This document shows positions 16,755 to 26,722 of a stretch of 64,000 nt of DNA, one piece after another; within the stretch, counting starts at the first letter, position 1; each line of letters begins with the position of its first letter. The translations under genes and the position numbers were made by a program. This stretch comes from AP-15 sp963762575. Lineage in GTDB: Bacteria > Pseudomonadota > Alphaproteobacteria > ATCC43930 > CGMCC-115725. Location of the stretch: assembly GCA_963762575.1 (NCBI GenBank), contig CAVXLL010000002.1, positions 124,001 to 188,000 of the forward strand. Direction: 5' to 3'. The notes beneath the pieces were generated by a model, which saw only the letters and a program-made list of their open reading frames with translations, was not told the DNA's origin and did not search any database.

Positions 16755-19586
16755 TTACGCCGCCAACGCCTCGGCCACGAGGCGCGCCTGCTCCTCGACG
16801 TGCCGCTTGAAGAGGCCGGTGGCGGGCGAAGCCGCCTCGGTACGGCCGGCAAAGCGCGGCCGCTTCGCCGCCACATTGAGATGCCCGAGGAGTTGCTCGA
16901 TCCGCCGGTCGACGAAATTCCAGGCGGCCATGGTCTGCGGCTCTTCCTGGCACCAGACGATCTCGGCGTTACGGTAGCGCTGCAACACCTTGCCGAGCGC
17001 GTCGAACGGGAACGGGTAGAGCTGCTCGATCCGGACCAGCGCGACCCGGTTGTCGCCGCTCTTCGCCCGCGCCTTCACGAGATCGAAATAGACCTTTCCC
17101 GTGCAGAGCACGACGCGGCGCACCTGATCATCAGCGGCGATGGCCTCGATTTCACCAATAACCCGATGGAACGAGCTACCCGACGCCATCTCGTCGAGAC
17201 GCGACATGACTTCCTTCGCGCGCAGCAGCGATTTCGGGGTGAAGATGACGAGCGGCTTGCGGAAGTTGCGCCGAATCTGTCGCCGCAAGACGTGGAAGTA
17301 GTTCGCCGCGCTGGTCAGGTTGCACACTTGAATGTTGTCTTCGGCGCAGAGCTGCAGATAACGCTCGATCCGGGCCGAGGAATGCTCGGGTCCCTGACCT
17401 TCGTAACCGTGTGGCAACAGCATCACAAGGCCGCTCATGCGCAGCCACTTGGCCTCGCCCGAGCTGAGGAACTGGTCGATGATCACCTGGGCGCCATTGG
17501 CGAAGTCGCCGAACTGCGCTTCCCACAAGACTAGAGAGGAAGGGTCGGCGAGGCTGTACCCGTATTCGAAGCCGACCACGGCAGCTTCCGAGAGCGGGCT
17601 GTCAATGATCTCGAACGGCGCCTGCCCGGGGCTGACATGGTCGATCGGGACGTAGCGCTCTTCTGTCTCCTGGTCGACGAGCACGGCGTGGCGTTGCGAG
17701 AATGTGCCGCGCCCGCTGTCCTGCCCGGACATTCGCACATGAGTCCCCTCGGCGCATAGCGAGGCGATCGCCAACGCTTCGGCAGTCGCCCAATCGATCC
17801 CCTCGCCGGCTTCTATGGCGGCGCGCTTTGCCTCCAGCTGTCGAACGATTTTGGGGTTGAGGCGAAAACCCTCCGGCACCGTCACGAGGCCGCGCCCGAT
17901 CTCGCGCAGCGCCTCGCCGGCAACGCCGGTATTTCCGCGGCGGTCGTCGTCGGGAGCTTGCTCGAGCCCGGCCCAGGCGCCTTCGAACCAATCAGCCTTG
18001 TTCGGGCGGTAGCTCTTCGCCGACTCGAACTGAGTTTCAAGCTCCGCGATAAAACGGGTCGCGATGGTGTCGGCCTCCCCCTCACCCAGCACCCCCGCCT
18101 CGACAAGACGCTTTGCATAGATCTGCCGCGTTGTCGGGTGGCGCGCGATCGTGCGGTACATCAGAGGCTGGGTGAAAGCGGGCTCGTCGGTTTCGTTGTG
18201 GCCGTGCCGACGGTAGCAAAACATGTCGATGACAACGTCTTTCTTGAATTCTTCGCGGAATTCGGCGGCGACGCGGGCGACTTCGACGACCGCTTCAGGA
18301 TCGTCGCCGTTGACGTGAAAGATCGGCGCCTGGACGCCTTTCGCCACATCCGATGGATAGGGGCTCGATCGGGCGGCGGACGGAGCGGTGGTAAACCCGA
18401 TCTGGTTGTTGACGATGATGTGGATCGTGCCGCCGGTGCAGAAGCCGATCAGGTCCGACAATTCGAGCGATTCGGCGACGAGCCCTTGTCCGGCGAAGGC
18501 GGCGTCGCCATGCATCAGAATGCTGGCCACCTGCGATCGCTCGCTGTCACCGCGCTGCAATTGCTTTGCCCGAACCTTGCCGAGCACGACGGGATCGACG
18601 GCCTCGAGGTGCGAGGGATTGGCGGCCAAGGACAAGTGGATCGTTTGCCCGCCCACTTCGCGGTCGCCCGAAGTGCCTAGGTGATATTTAACGTCGCCCG
18701 AGCCGTGGACGTGCTCGGGATTGGTGGAATTGCCCTGGAACTCGGAAAAGACCGCGGCAAACGGTTTGCCGACGAAGTTGGCGAGTACGTTGAGGCGGCC
18801 ACGGTGCGGCATGCCGATCACGAATTCACGGATACCAAGCTCGCTGCCACGGCGCAGGATTGTCTCGAGCGCCGGCATCAGCGACTCGGCACCCTCGATG
18901 CCGAACCGCTTGGTGCCCGTGTAGCGCCGGTCGAGAAACCGCTCGAAAGTCTCCGCCTGGGTCAGAGTCCGTAAAATTTCTTTTCTTATTCCAGCCGACA
19001 GCCCCGGGCGGCTTTGACGCCTCTCGAATTTTTCCTGGATCCAAGCCCGCTCGCCGGGACTCTGAATGTGCATGTACTCGACGCCGATCCTGCCGCAATA
19101 AGTCTCGCGCAAAATCGCGATGATCTCGCGTAGGGTGGCGCGCTTGCGGCCGAACAAATTGGCGATGAAGATCTCGCGGTCGAGATCGGCATCGCCGAAG
19201 CCGTAGCTGCGATAGTCGAGCTCCGGATAAGGCCCCCGCTTCTCCAGGCCGAGCGGATCGAGATCGGCTTCGAGATGGCCGCGCACCCGGTAGGCGCGGA
19301 TGAGCTGCAACGCGCGGATCGAGTTGGTGGTGGCCCGGCGCAACAACTCTTCATCAATTCCCGCCGTGGATGCTGCCCCGTTGCCGATGATCGGCGGTTC
19401 GTGTTTGGCCCAAGAGGGCCCGTGCACCTCGGTGAGCAGCGCCGCAGCATCATCGTCCATTTCGGCGAAGAACCGCCGCCAGCTCTCGTCGACGGAGCGG
19501 GGGTCTTCGAGAAAACGCGTATAGAGCTCGGCGATGAAGCCAGCATTGGCGCCAGTCAGAAACGTCGTATTGTCCAAATCAGCCAT
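16755..19586 (-). CDS. sucA: 2-oxoglutarate dehydrogenase E1 component
   Basis: A 943-residue thiamine-diphosphate enzyme that decarboxylates 2-oxoglutarate and transfers the succinyl group to SucB. ATG 19586 opens MADLDNTTFLTGANAGFIAE; an in-frame extension to 19700 only translates an upstream repeat. Landmarks are the E1-specific N terminus, LDPLGLEKRGPYPELDYRS, the ThDP region MPHRGRLNVLANFVGKPF, HGDAAFAGQGLVAESLELSD with its Asn-containing partner NNQIGFTTAP, and the C-terminal WCQEEPQTMAAW. Full length. It is the first gene of the sucAB-lpd half of the operon and is separated from sucD by a 164-base gap with a repeat. Confidence 0.96.
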   Translation of the reverse strand: MADLDNTTFLTGANAGFIAELYTRFLEDPRSVDESWRRFFAEMDDDAAALLTEVHGPSWAKHEPPIIGNGAASTAGIDEELLRRATTNSIRALQLIRAYRVRGHLEADLDPLGLEKRGPYPELDYRSYGFGDADLDREIFIANLFGRKRATLREIIAILRETYCGRIGVEYMHIQSPGERAWIQEKFERRQSRPGLSAGIRKEILRTLTQAETFERFLDRRYTGTKRFGIEGAESLMPALETILRRGSELGIREFVIGMPHRGRLNVLANFVGKPFAAVFSEFQGNSTNPEHVHGSGDVKYHLGTSGDREVGGQTIHLSLAANPSHLEAVDPVVLGKVRAKQLQRGDSERSQVASILMHGDAAFAGQGLVAESLELSDLIGFCTGGTIHIIVNNQIGFTTAPSAARSSPYPSDVAKGVQAPIFHVNGDDPEAVVEVARVAAEFREEFKKDVVIDMFCYRRHGHNETDEPAFTQPLMYRTIARHPTTRQIYAKRLVEAGVLGEGEADTIATRFIAELETQFESAKSYRPNKADWFEGAWAGLEQAPDDDRRGNTGVAGEALREIGRGLVTVPEGFRLNPKIVRQLEAKRAAIEAGEGIDWATAEALAIASLCAEGTHVRMSGQDSGRGTFSQRHAVLVDQETEERYVPIDHVSPGQAPFEIIDSPLSEAAVVGFEYGYSLADPSSLVLWEAQFGDFANGAQVIIDQFLSSGEAKWLRMSGLVMLLPHGYEGQGPEHSSARIERYLQLCAEDNIQVCNLTSAANYFHVLRRQIRRNFRKPLVIFTPKSLLRAKEVMSRLDEMASGSSFHRVIGEIEAIAADDQVRRVVLCTGKVYFDLVKARAKSGDNRVALVRIEQLYPFPFDALGKVLQRYRNAEIVWCQEEPQTMAAWNFVDRRIEQLLGHLNVAAKRPRFAGRTEAASPATGLFKRHVEEQARLVAEALAA

Positions 19587-19626
19587 TACCGAACCCTGGA
19601 ATTGCCGGTGCGACACTCTTACAGCC

Positions 19627-19703
19627 GTCATGGCCGGACTTGATCCGGCCATCCACGTTTTCTGGAAAGGGCGTGGGATGGCCGGGTCAAGCCCGGCCAT
19701 GAC
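19627..19703. repeat. Palindromic intergenic repeat (LDPAI/SSPAMT type)
   Basis: A 77-base imperfect inverted repeat: arm 19627-19657 (beginning GTCATGGCCGGACTTGATCC) pairs with arm 19672-19703, and each arm is itself palindromic around GGCCGG. Translation gives MAGLDPAI and AGSSPAMT, peptides that turn up at the ends of many mis-annotated alphaproteobacterial proteins, which marks a widespread repeat. It lies between sucD and sucA on one transcript, where it could fold as an mRNA hairpin. Confidence 0.85.
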
Positions 19704-19750
19704 CTGTATTAATTCGTCATTGGCGGTCCGTCGTGCAACAACCGAAGCAT

Positions 19751-20625
<875 letters not shown>

Positions 20626-20626
<1 letters not shown>

Positions 20627-21795
20627 CAGCCGGCCCCCTTGACGGCCGTGACCACCTTTTGGGCAGCGTCGGCGAGGTTCTCGGCCGCGAGGATCGGCAG
20701 GCCGGATTGTTGCAGGATCTTTTTGCCTAAGTCGACGTTAGTGCCTTCCAGACGTACGACCAGCGGTACGTGCAGATTGACCTCGCGCGCCGCGGCGACG
20801 ACGCCTTCGGCGATGACGTCACAGCGCATGATCCCGCCAAAGATGTTGACCAGCATCCCTTCGACGTTCGGGTCGCTGAGGATCAGCTTGAAGGCGGTCG
20901 CCACCCGGTCGCGCGTCGCCCCGCCGCCGACATCGAGAAAATTCGCCGGGCTGCCGCCGTGCAGTTTGATGATGTCCATCGTTGCCATCGCCAAGCCGGC
21001 GCCATTGACCATGCAGCCGATATTGCCGTCGAGCTTGACGTAGTTGAGAGCGTGCTTGCCGGCTTCGAGCTCGGTCGGATCCTCCTCGTCCTCGTCCCGC
21101 AACGCCTCGACATCGGGATGGCGGAACAGCGCGTTGTCGTCGAACCCCATCTTGGCGTCGAGCGCCAGGAGCTGTCCCGAACCCGTCACGACCAATGGGT
21201 TGATTTCGGCCACCGATGCGTCGAGCTCGCAAAACGCCTTATAGAGTGCCGTGACGAATTTGACGGCGACGCCGATCTGGGCTCCCTCGAGCCCCAGGCC
21301 GTAGGCGATGTTGCGGGCGTGGAACGGCTCGATCCCGCTCGCCGGATCGATAGCTACCTTCAAGATCTTTTCCGGCGAGTGCGCCGCGACCTCCTCGATC
21401 TCCACGCCTCCCTCGGTCGAGCCGATCAAGGTCACGCGTCCGGTGTCGCGGTCGATCAGCAGGCCGAGATAAAGCTCACGGGCAATATCGCAGCCCTCCT
21501 CGACATAGACCCGCTTGACCTCGCGCCCCGCTGGCCCGGTCTGATGCGTGACGAGGTTCTTGCCCAACAGCAACCGCGCAGCCACGTCAACCTCGTCTTC
21601 GGAGCGGCAGAGCTTGACCCCGCCGGCCTTGCCGCGGCCGCCGGCATGGATCTGCGCCTTCACGACCCAAACCGATCCGCCCAGCTGGCGCGCCGCCTCG
21701 ACCGCCTCGGCGGCGGTATAGGCCACCCGGCCGCGAGGCACCGCGACCCCGAATTTCGCCAGCAGCTCTTTCGCCTGATATTCGTGGATATTCAT
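20626..21795 (-). CDS. sucC: Succinyl-CoA ligase, beta subunit
   Basis: A 389-residue ATP-grasp subunit beginning MNIHEYQAKELLAKFGVAVP. Nucleotide- and Mg-binding residues appear in WVVKAQIHAGGRGKAGGVKL and in AEINPLVVTGSGQLLALDAK, while GCMVNGAGLAMATMDIIKLH and VNIFGGIMRCDVIAEGVV mark the C-terminal ligase domain that contacts SucD. It lies 33 bases after mdh and abuts sucD. Typical size; nothing unusual. Catalyses the reversible succinyl-CoA to succinate step with nucleotide triphosphate formation. Confidence 0.96.
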
Positions 21796-21828
21796 CGCTT
21801 CCCACCCTGCAAGATTTTTCTGGCCGGC

Positions 21829-22782
21829 TTAGGTCTTCATCTTCTTCACGACTTCGATCAACTCGTGGACTGCGGCGACCGATTTGTCGAAGGCGGCCTT
21901 CTCCTCGCGATCGAGGGAAATCTCGACGATCCGCTCGACCCCGCCGGCGCCGATCACGACCGGAACGCCGACATAAACATCGTGCACGCCGTACTGCCCG
22001 TCGAGCCATGCGGCGCAGGGCAGGACGCGTTTCTTGTCGCGCAGATACGCTTCGGCCATCTCGATCGCCGAGCTGGCGGGCGCATAAAAGGCCGAGCCGG
22101 TCTTCAACAGCCCGACGATCTCGCCGCCGCCGTCGCGGGTGCGCTGGACGATCTGGGCGAGCCGCTCCTGCGTCGTCCACCCCATCTTGACCAGATCCGG
22201 CAGCGGGATCCCGGCGACCGTCGAATAGCGCACCAGCGGCACCATGGTGTCGCCGTGGCCGCCGAGCACAAAGGCCGTGACGTCCTCCACCGAAACCCCG
22301 AACTCCTGCGCCAGGAAGTAGCGGAACCGGGCGCTGTCGAGGATGCCCGCCATGCCGACGACGCGCTGCGGCGGCAACCCGCAGGCCTCGCGCATCACCC
22401 ACACCATGACGTCGAGCGGGTTGGTGATCGTGATGACGAAGGCCTGCGGGCAGTGCTTTTTGATCGCCGCGCCGACCGTTTTGACGATCCCGGCATTGAC
22501 CCCGATCAGGTCGTCCCGGCTCATCCCCGGCTTGCGCGGGATGCCGGCGGTGACGATGACGACATCGGCGCCCTCGATGTCGGCATAATCGTTGGAGCCG
22601 GCGATGACGGCATCATACCCTTCGATCGCCGAGCCCTGGACGATGTCGAGCGCCTTGCCCTGCGGCACGCCCTCGACAACATCGACGAGTATGATGTCAC
22701 CGAGCTCTTTGAGCCCGGCGAGGAGCGCCAAGGTGCCGCCGATATGCCCGGCGCCGATCAGCGCGATCTTGTTGCGTGCCAT
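21829..22782 (-). CDS. mdh: Malate dehydrogenase
   Basis: A 317-residue LDH-like NAD-dependent malate dehydrogenase from ATG 22782 (MARNKIALIGAGHIGGTLA); the longer in-frame extension to 23064 lies over another gene and is rejected. The Rossmann loop is GAGHIGG. Substrate Arg residues are in AGIPRKPGMSRDDL, and the catalytic His is in VLGGHGDTMVPLVRYSTVAG. It heads the operon mdh-sucC-sucD-sucA-sucB-lpd, so malate oxidation is transcribed with the oxoglutarate and succinyl-CoA steps. The promoter presumably lies in 22783-22835, a 53-base gap after the dienelactone hydrolase gene, or upstream of that gene. Confidence 0.95.
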   Translation of the reverse strand: MARNKIALIGAGHIGGTLALLAGLKELGDIILVDVVEGVPQGKALDIVQGSAIEGYDAVIAGSNDYADIEGADVVIVTAGIPRKPGMSRDDLIGVNAGIVKTVGAAIKKHCPQAFVITITNPLDVMVWVMREACGLPPQRVVGMAGILDSARFRYFLAQEFGVSVEDVTAFVLGGHGDTMVPLVRYSTVAGIPLPDLVKMGWTTQERLAQIVQRTRDGGGEIVGLLKTGSAFYAPASSAIEMAEAYLRDKKRVLPCAAWLDGQYGVHDVYVGVPVVIGAGGVERIVEISLDREEKAAFDKSVAAVHELIEVVKKMKT

Positions 22783-22835
22783 GCCAATCCCTTTCGTCTG
22801 CGGCGCCGGCGCGGGGCGCTCGAATGAGGGCCGAT

Positions 22836-23612
22836 CTACGATTTCAAACGCTTGTCGAAGAACGCTACGGCGTCCTGCCACAGCTCCGCCGCCGGCCCCT
22901 CCCGATAGCTTGGCCGGTAATCGGCGAGGAAAGCGTGCCCGGCGTTCTTGTAAACTTTGATCGTCACGTCCTTGCCGGCGCGCTGTGCGCGGCTGCGCAG
23001 CTCTTCCGATAGCGCCACCGTCGGATTCTGGTCCTCCTCGCCAAAGACCGCGAATAGCGGGCAATGCAGGCGATTAAGCAGATCCAGGATCGGGGTCGGG
23101 CGCGCCGGGGTGGTCTCGGCGTCCGGTGTCGCGCGGTGGATAAAACCGCCCCAGCAATCGACCGCCGCATCGGCCTTGTTGCTGCTGCACGCGAACAGCA
23201 GGGTCTGCCGGCCACCCGAGCAGAAGCCGATGACGCCGATCTTTCCGGTCGCGCCGGGAAGCTCGCGCAGGTGATCGGCCGCCCCCTCGAGATCCTGCAC
23301 CGCCTCGGCATCCGACTTACCAAACATGACCGGGAAGACGGTGTTGATGTCGTTCGGATCGGATGGCCCACCCTTTCGGGAATAGAGGTCGGGCGCCAGC
23401 GCATTGTAGCCGATATTGGCGAAGCGCCGGGCGATGTCGCGGATGTGCTCGACAAGCCCGAAGGCCTCGTGGATGACGACGATGCCGAGATACTGCCCGG
23501 ACTGGCTCGGTTGGGCCAGGTAGCCCTTTATCGTCTCGCCGCCGCTCTTCAGCTCGATGTTTTCGCTGCGCACGCGGCTGGGATCGGTCACCGCACCCGG
23601 TATATTCGCCAT
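22836..23612 (-). CDS. Dienelactone hydrolase family protein
   Basis: A 258-residue alpha/beta hydrolase from ATG 23612, chosen because AAGGAGG sits just upstream. The catalytic triad of the DLH family is visible: Cys nucleophile in GVIGFCSGGRQTLLFA, Asp in AVFGEEDQNPTVAL, and His in YKNAGHAFLADYRPSY. The Glu of the switch region is in VVIHEAFGLVEHIRDIARRF. Members hydrolyse dienelactone or other lactones and esters, some in haloaromatic degradation. It is on the same strand as mdh and 53 bases ahead of it, so read-through into the TCA operon is possible. Substrate unknown. Confidence 0.9.
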   Translation of the reverse strand: MANIPGAVTDPSRVRSENIELKSGGETIKGYLAQPSQSGQYLGIVVIHEAFGLVEHIRDIARRFANIGYNALAPDLYSRKGGPSDPNDINTVFPVMFGKSDAEAVQDLEGAADHLRELPGATGKIGVIGFCSGGRQTLLFACSSNKADAAVDCWGGFIHRATPDAETTPARPTPILDLLNRLHCPLFAVFGEEDQNPTVALSEELRSRAQRAGKDVTIKVYKNAGHAFLADYRPSYREGPAAELWQDAVAFFDKRLKS

Positions 23613-23736
23613 TCGATCCTCCTTGAAACGAGATCCGCAGGTTAACACCAATCTTCGGGCAGCGTGAAGGTGGCCCTCGCTGCTCGGTGGTAGATGCTGC
23701 TATGGTGCCGCATCGTCTTCGGGAGGAGGTTCCAGG

Positions 23737-24186
23737 ATGACCATCGAGCAGACGACATTGAAGGAAAAGCCGGCGACCACGCAGCCTGCCATGAAGCTCG
23801 CCGTGACCAGCGCCAAGACACCGCAGTTCGTCAAGGGCCGGCGTGACTTCTTCAAGTACCGCGATCTCGGCGTAACCAAGGCGACCGACGGATGGATGCG
23901 GGCGCAGGTGACCTCCGCGGTCACGGGAATGACCCAGCCGACCGGCTGGCATTACCACGTCTGCGAGGGACAGTTCGTCTACACGCTCAAGGGCTGGGTC
24001 GAGCTCGAATTCGAGGACGGCACGAATTGCCGGCTAGAGGCCGGTGACTCTGTTTTTATCCCCGGCGGCATGCTCCACCAGGAGAACCGCACCTCGGACG
24101 ACCTCGAGATACTCGAAGTGTCGGTGCCCGCGGATATGGGCACCGTTGCGGTCGACCCGCCGGCAAGAGGGACGAACGGCGGATAA
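23737..24186 (+). CDS. Cupin-domain protein
   Basis: A 149-residue single-cupin protein from ATG 23737 behind GGGAGGAGG. The first cupin motif is TGWHYHVCEGQFVYTLKGWV with two His and one Glu ligand; the second is LEAGDSVFIPGGMLHQENRT with the last His. It has no DNA-binding domain or signal peptide. The arrangement supports a metal-binding beta-barrel enzyme or small-molecule sensor; no reaction can be assigned. It is divergent from the dienelactone hydrolase gene (124 bases apart) and is followed by a tRNA-Gly gene 53 bases later. Confidence 0.85.
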   Translation: MTIEQTTLKEKPATTQPAMKLAVTSAKTPQFVKGRRDFFKYRDLGVTKATDGWMRAQVTSAVTGMTQPTGWHYHVCEGQFVYTLKGWVELEFEDGTNCRLEAGDSVFIPGGMLHQENRTSDDLEILEVSVPADMGTVAVDPPARGTNGG

Positions 24187-24238
24187 TACCCGCAAACCGC
24201 TTGCAGGAGGCCGCGGATCGCTTATCATCCGCAGCCAA

Positions 24239-24312
24239 GCGGGTGTAGCTCAATGGCAGAGCAGAAGCTTCCCAAGCTTACGACGAGGGTTCGATTCCCT
24301 TCACCCGCTCCA
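24239..24312 (+). tRNA. tRNA-Gly (anticodon CCC)
   Basis: A 74-base cloverleaf with encoded CCA. The acceptor stem GCGGGTG pairs with CACCCGC (24302-24308), the discriminator is T, and CCA is 24310-24312. The D arm is GCTCAATGGCAGAGC, the anticodon arm is GAAGC-TTCCCAA-GCTTA (CCC at positions 34-36, first pair mismatched), and the T arm is GAGGGTTCGATTCCCTT. The 3' part is overlapped on the minus strand by the end of the phosphoesterase gene. Confidence 0.96.
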
Positions 24313-25126
24313 AGCTGAGGGGCTGACTCCGCGTCCAGCGGCCGCCGAGCAGCGCGTGATGGGCCGTTTCCGCATCTGAAAAGTCGTTTCCGGCGAAGGC
24401 GCGGACAGTGCAAGCCACGGCAGTGGGCTCGACGCGGAGCAGGTTGTAGGAATTCGGCTCCCCGCGAAGGCGGGTCGAGATTGCGGTTCCGGCTTGCACG
24501 AACAGGATCGAACCATCGCTTACGAGATCGCTGCCGGGTAAGTCGCCGCTGAAGGCGCGGTGATAATGCCCCGACAGCACCAGCCGGACCCCGGCCTCGG
24601 TCATAGCCTTGCGCGCCATTACGGCCCACCCGACCGGGGCGGCGTCGCCCACCGCACCGGGTGTCGCCAATGGATGATGAATTGCCAGGATCCGCAGCCG
24701 GCCAGCCGGCACCTCTGCAAACACCGATTTGATGGCGGCTGCTTGCTCGTATGAAACCCGTCCGTTGGCGAAGGTAGCGGAGCGCGCGGTGTTGAGGCCC
24801 AGCAGCGCAATTTCGTCGTCGGCAAAAAAGGGCTGCAACTCTGAGCAGATATAGCGCCGGTAGCGCGCGAGCCGTCCGAGAAAGCGTTCGACGACATCGT
24901 AGAGCGGAACGTCGTGGTTGCCGGGTACGACGAGGACCGGTTGCGGCAATTTCTCCAGAAACGCACGCGCGGCGGCGAACTGCCGATGACGGGCGCGCTG
25001 CGTCAGATCGCCGGTGATGACAGTGATGTCCGGCTGTGCCTCGGATATGTCGGCCAGCAGGCGCTCGGCCGCGGTCTCGTCGTGCCGCCCGAAATGCAGA
25101 TCCGAGAGATGGGCAATCGTTCTCAC
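24278..25126 (-). CDS. Calcineurin-like metallophosphoesterase
   Basis: A 282-residue protein from ATG 25126. Metal-binding motifs are in family order: LSDLHFGRH (D-X-H), TVITGDLTQRARH (GD), VVPGNHDVPLYD (GNHD), ILAIHHPLATP (H) and LVLSGHYHRAFSGD (GHXH). These dimetal phosphoesterases cut phosphodiesters or monoesters such as cyclic nucleotides, or act on lipid phosphates. The start overlaps the stop of the lipid-kinase-like gene by four bases, so the two are coupled and may act on related phospholipids. Its last roughly 11 codons (ERVKGIEPSS) are antisense to tRNA-Gly, so the true stop may once have lain elsewhere. Confidence 0.88.
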   Translation of the reverse strand: MRTIAHLSDLHFGRHDETAAERLLADISEAQPDITVITGDLTQRARHRQFAAARAFLEKLPQPVLVVPGNHDVPLYDVVERFLGRLARYRRYICSELQPFFADDEIALLGLNTARSATFANGRVSYEQAAAIKSVFAEVPAGRLRILAIHHPLATPGAVGDAAPVGWAVMARKAMTEAGVRLVLSGHYHRAFSGDLPGSDLVSDGSILFVQAGTAISTRLRGEPNSYNLLRVEPTAVACTVRAFAGNDFSDAETAHHALLGGRWTRSQPLSLERVKGIEPSS

Positions 25127-26046
25127 AACGAGGCCGGCTCAGGAACAATCACGCGAAGGGCGCGGGGTCGAATGCGGTAATGCAGCGGCGGGCGAAAAAC
25201 CATAGATTCGCCATCCAAAGCCACACGCACGCGGCGCCGCCGTCGCACTGATATCTCTACCGACTCCAAGCTCACCCGGCGAAAGTCACGGTCGGGTTCC
25301 AAACGACCGAGCAAAGCGCGGATTGCAAGCTGCAGCAGCGCCATTCGGCTTTGCCCGTTGGCCATATAAAGGCACAGTTTACCTTTATCTATTCGCAACC
25401 GTTTGGCGCTGGCGAACGCATCGAGTTGGTATGCGTTGTTGGCGATACACAGGCAGGTCGTCCGCCGCACTGCCTCCCAACCGGGGCCAAGGACGCGTAG
25501 CTCGGGCCGTGGCAGCCGCCATAACACGCGACAGAGAGCCAGCGCTGCCGCCAGCCACCGGGGGCCGTGACGGCGGCGTCGGTCGCGCTCGGCGACCAGA
25601 TGGGGGTAGATGCCGAGCGAGGAATTGTTCAGGAACACGCGCCCGTTAACCTCGCCCACATCGAGCAGGCCGATCCGGCCGGAGGCGATGAGCCGGACCG
25701 CGCCCTCGAGGTCGAGTGGCAGCCCCAGATCCCGCGCAAAGTGGTTCAACGTGCCGAGCGGCAGGACGCCCAGGGGGATATCCGAGCCGGCCAGGACAGA
25801 GGCTGCCGCGCGTACGCTGCCGTCTCCGCCGCCCACGACGACGACATCAAAGCTCCGCCCCGCGCATGCCCGCGAGGAGGCAAGCTCATCCTTGATCCGC
25901 TCACTTATCCCGCTGCCCAGCGCAATCGCGATCCTCGCGCCGAGGTTATTGGCTTTGCAGATCGCCGCGACCCGTTCCATCCCCCGATCGATGCCAAATT
26001 TCGCCAGATTGCCGCCGCGGGGGTTCAAGACGACCAAGGCTTTCAT
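25123..26046 (-). CDS. Diacylglycerol/lipid kinase family protein
   Basis: A 307-residue protein from ATG 26046. The DAGK catalytic domain shows MKALVVLNPRGGNLAKFG, the phosphate-binding loop VVVVGGGDGSVRAAASVLA, and PLGVLPLGTLNHFARDLGL, followed by the second domain with GRVFLNNSSLGIYPHLV. This matches YegS/BmrU-like lipid kinases that phosphorylate diacylglycerol, phosphatidylglycerol or long-chain bases with ATP. It overlaps the metallophosphoesterase gene by four bases. The kinase-phosphatase pairing suggests a phospholipid or polyprenol phosphate cycle, which is inference. Confidence 0.88.
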   Translation of the reverse strand: MKALVVLNPRGGNLAKFGIDRGMERVAAICKANNLGARIAIALGSGISERIKDELASSRACAGRSFDVVVVGGGDGSVRAAASVLAGSDIPLGVLPLGTLNHFARDLGLPLDLEGAVRLIASGRIGLLDVGEVNGRVFLNNSSLGIYPHLVAERDRRRRHGPRWLAAALALCRVLWRLPRPELRVLGPGWEAVRRTTCLCIANNAYQLDAFASAKRLRIDKGKLCLYMANGQSRMALLQLAIRALLGRLEPDRDFRRVSLESVEISVRRRRRVRVALDGESMVFRPPLHYRIRPRALRVIVPEPASL

Positions 26047-26105
26047 CGCTGTGCTAACACAAACGACAGCGTCGTCGCTCCCTCGCGCGCAATTTGCGCT
26101 TCGAT

Positions 26106-26687
26106 CTATTGCGGCAAGGCGTACCCGATCGCGCTCTCGATTTCGATGGTCCGCCGCACCGCTGGCCGCGCCATCATCCGTTCGTAATGACCCGACAGGC
26201 CGGGGAAGTCGCCAGGCGCCGGTTTCACCGAGCCCACAAAGCGCCAATAGAGCCGAAACAAGTGAATGTCGGCGATCGAGTAGCGCTCGACCGTCCACTC
26301 CCTGCCGCTCAACCGCCGCTCGGCGATGCCGAAAACCTCTTTCCAGCGTTTGACGCCGATCCGGCGCGCCGGGTGGATCGTCGAAGCGATGAACGACATC
26401 CACGAAATGACCTGCGCCTCGGCTTCGAGGTCACCCGCGGGCCACAGCCCCGCTTCGGGGAAGCGTTTGCCCAGATAGTATAGGTTCGCCGCCACTTCGG
26501 TCAGCGGCCGGCCATCGATCAGCAATGTCGGAACTTTGCCCTCCGGGTTGACGGCAAGATACCCCGGTGCGTGCTGTTCTTGCTTGTTGAACGAAATCGG
26601 CCGGCTCTCGAAATCAACGCCGATCTCATGCAGCGCAATGTGCACGGCCATCGAACTCGACCCCGGTGAAAGATATAGCGTCAGCAT
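26106..26687 (-). CDS. Glutathione S-transferase
   Basis: A 193-residue GST from ATG 26687, with GAAAGGA upstream. The thioredoxin-like N-terminal domain reads MLTLYLSPGSSSMAVHIALH, with the catalytic Ser/Tyr region in YLSPGS and the cis-Pro block PEGKVPTLLIDGRPLTE. The all-helical C-terminal domain begins near residue 85 (DLEAEAQVISWMSFIAS). Family enzymes conjugate glutathione to electrophiles or act as isomerases. No partner genes define a substrate. The 5' flank faces a frameshifted catalase-like gene, also on the minus strand. Confidence 0.88.
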   Translation of the reverse strand: MLTLYLSPGSSSMAVHIALHEIGVDFESRPISFNKQEQHAPGYLAVNPEGKVPTLLIDGRPLTEVAANLYYLGKRFPEAGLWPAGDLEAEAQVISWMSFIASTIHPARRIGVKRWKEVFGIAERRLSGREWTVERYSIADIHLFRLYWRFVGSVKPAPGDFPGLSGHYERMMARPAVRRTIEIESAIGYALPQ

Positions 26688-26722
26688 GGATTTTCCTTTC
26701 GTGCATTGCGGCTGCAGTCAAA

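Noticed and set aside
19587..19700. N-terminal extension of sucA
   Set aside because: It is only the translated palindromic repeat; MADLDNTTFLTG is the conserved start.
20770..22827. 685-codon open frame opposite mdh and sucC
   Set aside because: Same cause: antisense of high-GC coding DNA. Its Asp/Arg-rich translation matches no family.
22783..23064. N-terminal extension of malate dehydrogenase
   Set aside because: It lies antisense-free but over the dienelactone hydrolase gene on the same strand, and MARNKIALIGAG is the canonical start.
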